A program made the translations under genes and the position numbers. The notes below the pieces were generated by a model. That model did no database searches and was not told where the DNA came from. It saw only the letters and a list, made by a program, of their open reading frames with translations. Source: an uncultured Chitinophagaceae bacterium (GTDB taxonomy: Bacteria > Bacteroidota > Bacteroidia > Chitinophagales > Chitinophagaceae). From it: a stretch of DNA of 8,606 nucleotides. This document shows positions 6,212 through 8,606 of this stretch, piece by piece. The DNA lies in NCBI GenBank assembly GCA_946885335.1, contig CAMPGG010000139.1, positions 1 through 8,606 of the forward strand, given 5' to 3'. Numbering within the stretch: the first letter of the stretch is position 1; each line of letters starts with the position of its first letter.

Positions 6212-7483
6212 ATGTCAGATGAAATTTTATCAGTAATCTTAGGAGGAGGAGCAGGAACACGTTTACATCCTTTAACTGCCAGCAGGTCAAAACCTGCAGT
6301 ACCCATTGCGGGTAAATACAGGTTGGTTGATATTCCCATTTCTAATTGCCTGCATGCTGGTATGGGCCGCATGTTTGTGTTAACCCAATATAATTCCGCC
6401 TCTTTAAACAGGCACATTAAAAACACATATCATTTCAGTCCATTCAGTAAAGCGTTTGTAGATATCCTGGCAGCGGAGCAAACACCTGATAGTGCAAATT
6501 GGTACCAGGGTACTGCTGATGCTGTAAGACAGTGCCTCAGGCACATTCGTCCATTTACCAGTGAATATGTTTTGATTCTTTCCGGTGACCAGTTATACCA
6601 GATGGATTTCAGGGATATGCTGGATAATCATATTGAAAAAGGGGCGGATATTTCTATTGGAACCATCCCGGTGAATGCTAAGGATGCTTCTGATTTTGGC
6701 ATCATGAAAATGAACGATGAGGGATATATTACTTCATTCACAGAAAAACCTAAAAGCGGGTTAGAAAATTGGGTGAGTGATACAGGGGAGGAAATGGGGC
6801 AGAAAGGCAAAGTTTACCTGGCATCCATGGGTATATATATATTCAACAGGAAACTTTTATTCGACTTATTGGAAGTGGAGAAAAAAGATGCAACAGATTT
6901 TGGAAAAGAGATCATTCCGGAATCGCTTGAAAAATATAAAGTGGCCAGTTACCAGTATGATGGTTATTGGACGGATATCGGGAATATTTATTCATTTTTT
7001 GAAGCAAATCTTGAACTTACCAACGAATTGCCGGAGTTCAACTTGTTTGATAATGAACGATCCATATTTACCCGCCCCAGGTTGTTGCCCCCTGCCAAGA
7101 TCAGCGGCACAACTATGAATAAAACGGTTATTGCGGAAGGTTCTATCATCAATGCTTCAAGCCTGGAAAATTCGGTTATAGGTATCCGTTCAAGGATCGG
7201 GTATGGAACCAACATTGTTAGTACCTATATAATGGGTAATGATTATTATGAAACGCTTGAAGAAATTAACCAATCTCACCAAAACGGCACACCATTAATG
7301 GGTATTGGTGAACGTTGTAATATACAAGGCGCCATTATTGATAAAAATGTCCGCATTGGTGATGAAGTAAATATTAATGGCGGCACCCATCATGCAGATA
7401 CTGAACATGAATTATATACCATCAAAGATGGAGTGGTGGTAATTAAGAAAGGAGCCATCTTACACAACGGATTTACACTTTAA
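6212..7483 (+). CDS. glgC: Glucose-1-phosphate adenylyltransferase (ADP-glucose pyrophosphorylase)
   Basis: This 423-residue enzyme makes ADP-glucose and pyrophosphate from ATP and glucose-1-phosphate, the committed and normally allosterically controlled step of glycogen synthesis. The nucleotidyltransferase domain has GGGAGTRLHPLT (11-22), SKPAVPIAGKYRLVDIPISN (26-45), QGTADAVRQ (99-107), SGDQLYQMDF (124-133) with the catalytic-type Asp126, FTEKP (176-180) with the glucose-1-phosphate-binding Lys179, ASMGIYIF (204-211) and YWTDIG (252-257). The C-terminal left-handed beta-helix carries MGNDYYET (341-348), IGERCNI (365-371), IIDKNVRIGDEV (375-386) and VVIKKGAI (409-416). Several of these, including NSASLNRH and DYYET, resemble the cyanobacterial and plant enzymes more than the enterobacterial one, and the position of the E. 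coli fructose-bisphosphate-site lysine (Lys39) is Ser24 here. It forms a likely operon with glgA and ends at a strong terminator. Confidence 0.95.
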   Translation: MSDEILSVILGGGAGTRLHPLTASRSKPAVPIAGKYRLVDIPISNCLHAGMGRMFVLTQYNSASLNRHIKNTYHFSPFSKAFVDILAAEQTPDSANWYQGTADAVRQCLRHIRPFTSEYVLILSGDQLYQMDFRDMLDNHIEKGADISIGTIPVNAKDASDFGIMKMNDEGYITSFTEKPKSGLENWVSDTGEEMGQKGKVYLASMGIYIFNRKLLFDLLEVEKKDATDFGKEIIPESLEKYKVASYQYDGYWTDIGNIYSFFEANLELTNELPEFNLFDNERSIFTRPRLLPPAKISGTTMNKTVIAEGSIINASSLENSVIGIRSRIGYGTNIVSTYIMGNDYYETLEEINQSHQNGTPLMGIGERCNIQGAIIDKNVRIGDEVNINGGTHHADTEHELYTIKDGVVVIKKGAILHNGFTL

Positions 7484-7502
7484 AAAATCACTGGTAAATT
7501 TT

Positions 7503-7531
7503 AATCGCAGCCACTGCTGCGATTTTTTTTT
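7503..7531 (+). terminator. Rho-independent terminator after glgC
   Basis: A perfect 9-bp stem, AATCGCAGC (7503-7511) and GCTGCGATT (7516-7524), with a 4-base loop (CACT) runs into nine T residues (7523-7531). It begins 20 bases after the glgC stop and separates the glgA-glgC unit from the transporter gene downstream. Confidence 0.93.
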
Positions 7532-7560
7532 GCCTGATGTGTATTTATTACATTAAGTCT

Positions 7561-7568
7561 TATCTTTC
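7561..7568 (+). promoter_or_regulatory. Possible -7 promoter box of the SLC45-like transporter gene
   Basis: TATCTTTC matches seven of eight positions of the Bacteroidota -7 consensus TAnnTTTG and lies 37 bp before the ATG, just after the glgC terminator, where a new promoter is needed. No well-spaced TTTG box is found upstream: the nearest TTG is inside the terminator T-run, about 28 bp away, which is too far. The call is therefore tentative. Confidence 0.25.
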
Positions 7569-7605
7569 GCATCCAAAATCTACATTGCTTAATTAACGAA
7601 AGCTT

Positions 7606-8606
7606 ATGTCCGCCATACCATCTACAAAAAGGAAATCATTAAGTTTTTCTGAGCTCCTGAACATGAGCTTTGGCTTTTTCGGAATACAGTTTGGTTTTGC
7701 ATTACAGAATGCCAATGTGAGCCGTATATTTCAAACACTTGGCGCAGAACTGGATAATATTGCTATTTTATGGTTGGCTGCACCCGTTACCGGTTTACTT
7801 GTTCAACCTATCATCGGTTATATGAGTGATCGCACCTGGCATCCAAAATGGGGCAGAAGACGACCTTTCTTTTTTATTGGCGCGGTGCTGGCATCCATTG
7901 CTTTATTCCTGATGCCTAACTCGCAGGTGCTGTGGATGGCTGCTGTTTTACTTTGGGTGCTTGATGCATCTATAAATATTTCCATGGAGCCATTCCGTGC
8001 ATTTGTTGGTGACAAATTACCAGATTCGCAACGAACTGCAGGTTTTGCATTTCAAACATTTTTTATCGGATTAGGTGCTGTAATAGCATCTGCATTACCT
8101 TATATTTTTACCAACATTTTTGATATCAGTAATACAGCACCTGAAGGAGTGATCCCTCCATCGGTTAAATATTCTTTTTATATCGGTGCTGTTGTATTTC
8201 TTGCAGCTGTCCTCTGGACTGTATTCAATTCAAAAGAATATCCTCCTGATGATATTGAGAAATGGAAAGAAGAAAAGGCAAGCAGTGCAGGACTTTTAAA
8301 TGGAATCAAAGAAATTACCAAAGGCATTGCTACTATGCCCAAAACAATGATCCAGCTTGCATTGGTTCAGTTTTTTACCTGGGTGGCTTTTTTTTCCATG
8401 TGGATTTATACAACTTCCGGCATTGCTCAAAATACATATGGTACAACGGATCCCACGTCTAAAGTATTCCAGGATGCGGGTGATTGGGTTGGTGTAATGT
8501 TCATGGTTTATAACGGTGTATCTGCCCTGGCTGCATTTTTACTTCCATTATTAGCTGCACAAATAAGCCGCCGGTATACGCATATGGTTTGCCTGGTCAT
8601 TGGTGG
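7606..8606 (+). CDS. SLC45/GPH-like MFS sugar transporter, N-terminal part (cut by window end)
   Basis: The frame from ATG 7606 is open for 333 codons to the edge of the window, and an in-frame TAA at 7594-7596 leaves no room for a longer start. The protein begins with a short polar tail, then NMSFGFFGIQFGFALQNAN (19-37), SDRTWHPKWGRRRPFFFIGA (74-93) and MEPFRAFVGD (127-136). The SDR...GRRRPF loop between helices 2 and 3 is the hallmark shared with SLC45 and plant sucrose:proton symporters. Hydrophobic segments fit helices near 16-36, 50-71, 88-104, 107-127, 144-168, 188-207, 249-270 and 297-318, with a charged central loop (about 209-245), so the last third, about four helices, lies outside. 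Bacterial relatives import maltose, sucrose or similar disaccharides with protons. Its own terminator-separated position suggests it opens a second locus, probably for alpha-glucoside use, to the right. Substrate is inferred. Confidence 0.88.
   Translation, partial: MSAIPSTKRKSLSFSELLNMSFGFFGIQFGFALQNANVSRIFQTLGAELDNIAILWLAAPVTGLLVQPIIGYMSDRTWHPKWGRRRPFFFIGAVLASIALFLMPNSQVLWMAAVLLWVLDASINISMEPFRAFVGDKLPDSQRTAGFAFQTFFIGLGAVIASALPYIFTNIFDISNTAPEGVIPPSVKYSFYIGAVVFLAAVLWTVFNSKEYPPDDIEKWKEEKASSAGLLNGIKEITKGIATMPKTMIQLALVQFFTWVAFFSMWIYTTSGIAQNTYGTTDPTSKVFQDAGDWVGVMFMVYNGVSALAAFLLPLLAAQISRRYTHMVCLVIG

Noticed and set aside
6160..6426. 88-codon minus-strand open frame over the 5' end of glgC
   Set aside because: Its sequence is the antisense of the conserved GlgC nucleotide-binding region and has no family features of its own.
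7589..7596. TTAATTAA palindrome before the SLC45-like gene, similar to one at 18-25
   Set aside because: It is a short A+T-only sequence expected by chance in this composition, with no further shared flanks.

Overview
The window looks like part of a Bacteroidota chromosome, most likely from the Chitinophagaceae or a close relative. This rests on the A+T-rich composition, the lack of strong Shine-Dalgarno sequences, a DUF4382 lipoprotein, an FHS-family sugar transporter beside a ROK kinase, and the Bacteroidota-like wording of the GlgA and SLC45-type transporter proteins. The placement is by recognition; no database was searched.

Layout. Positions 1-48 are the last codons of an upstream gene, whose stop overlaps the start of a secreted phosphodiester-glycosidase-domain protein (45-1019, +). 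A DUF4382 lipoprotein follows (1118-1630, +). Two back-to-back rho-independent terminators (1651-1682 on +, 1718-1748 on -) separate this block from a two-gene minus-strand operon: an FHS/GluP-like sugar importer (4542-2767) and, 4 bp downstream, a ROK-family sugar kinase (2762-1779). A 174-bp divergent intergenic region with several palindromes separates that operon from glgA (4717-6132, +) and glgC (6212-7483, +). A strong terminator (7503-7531) closes the glg pair. A second, unrelated-type transporter, SLC45/GPH-like (7606 to the window edge, +), starts after it and is cut by the window end.

How the genes fit together. The central block reads as a glucose uptake and storage module. The importer brings in free hexose, the ROK kinase would phosphorylate it, and (after phosphoglucomutase, not in this window) GlgC makes ADP-glucose and GlgA polymerises it into glycogen. 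The SLC45-like transporter probably belongs to a neighbouring maltose or alpha-glucoside locus to the right. Branching enzyme and glycogen phosphorylase are not seen here.

Most notable points: GlgC has the sequence character of cyanobacterial/plant ADP-glucose pyrophosphorylases, including both lysines tied to 3-phosphoglycerate activation. The ROK kinase has lost the usual zinc-binding cysteine cluster. The FHS transporter is much longer than the classical family, with apparent extra membrane helices. I found no mobile element, CRISPR array, tRNA or rRNA, and no convincing sign of an entirely new system.
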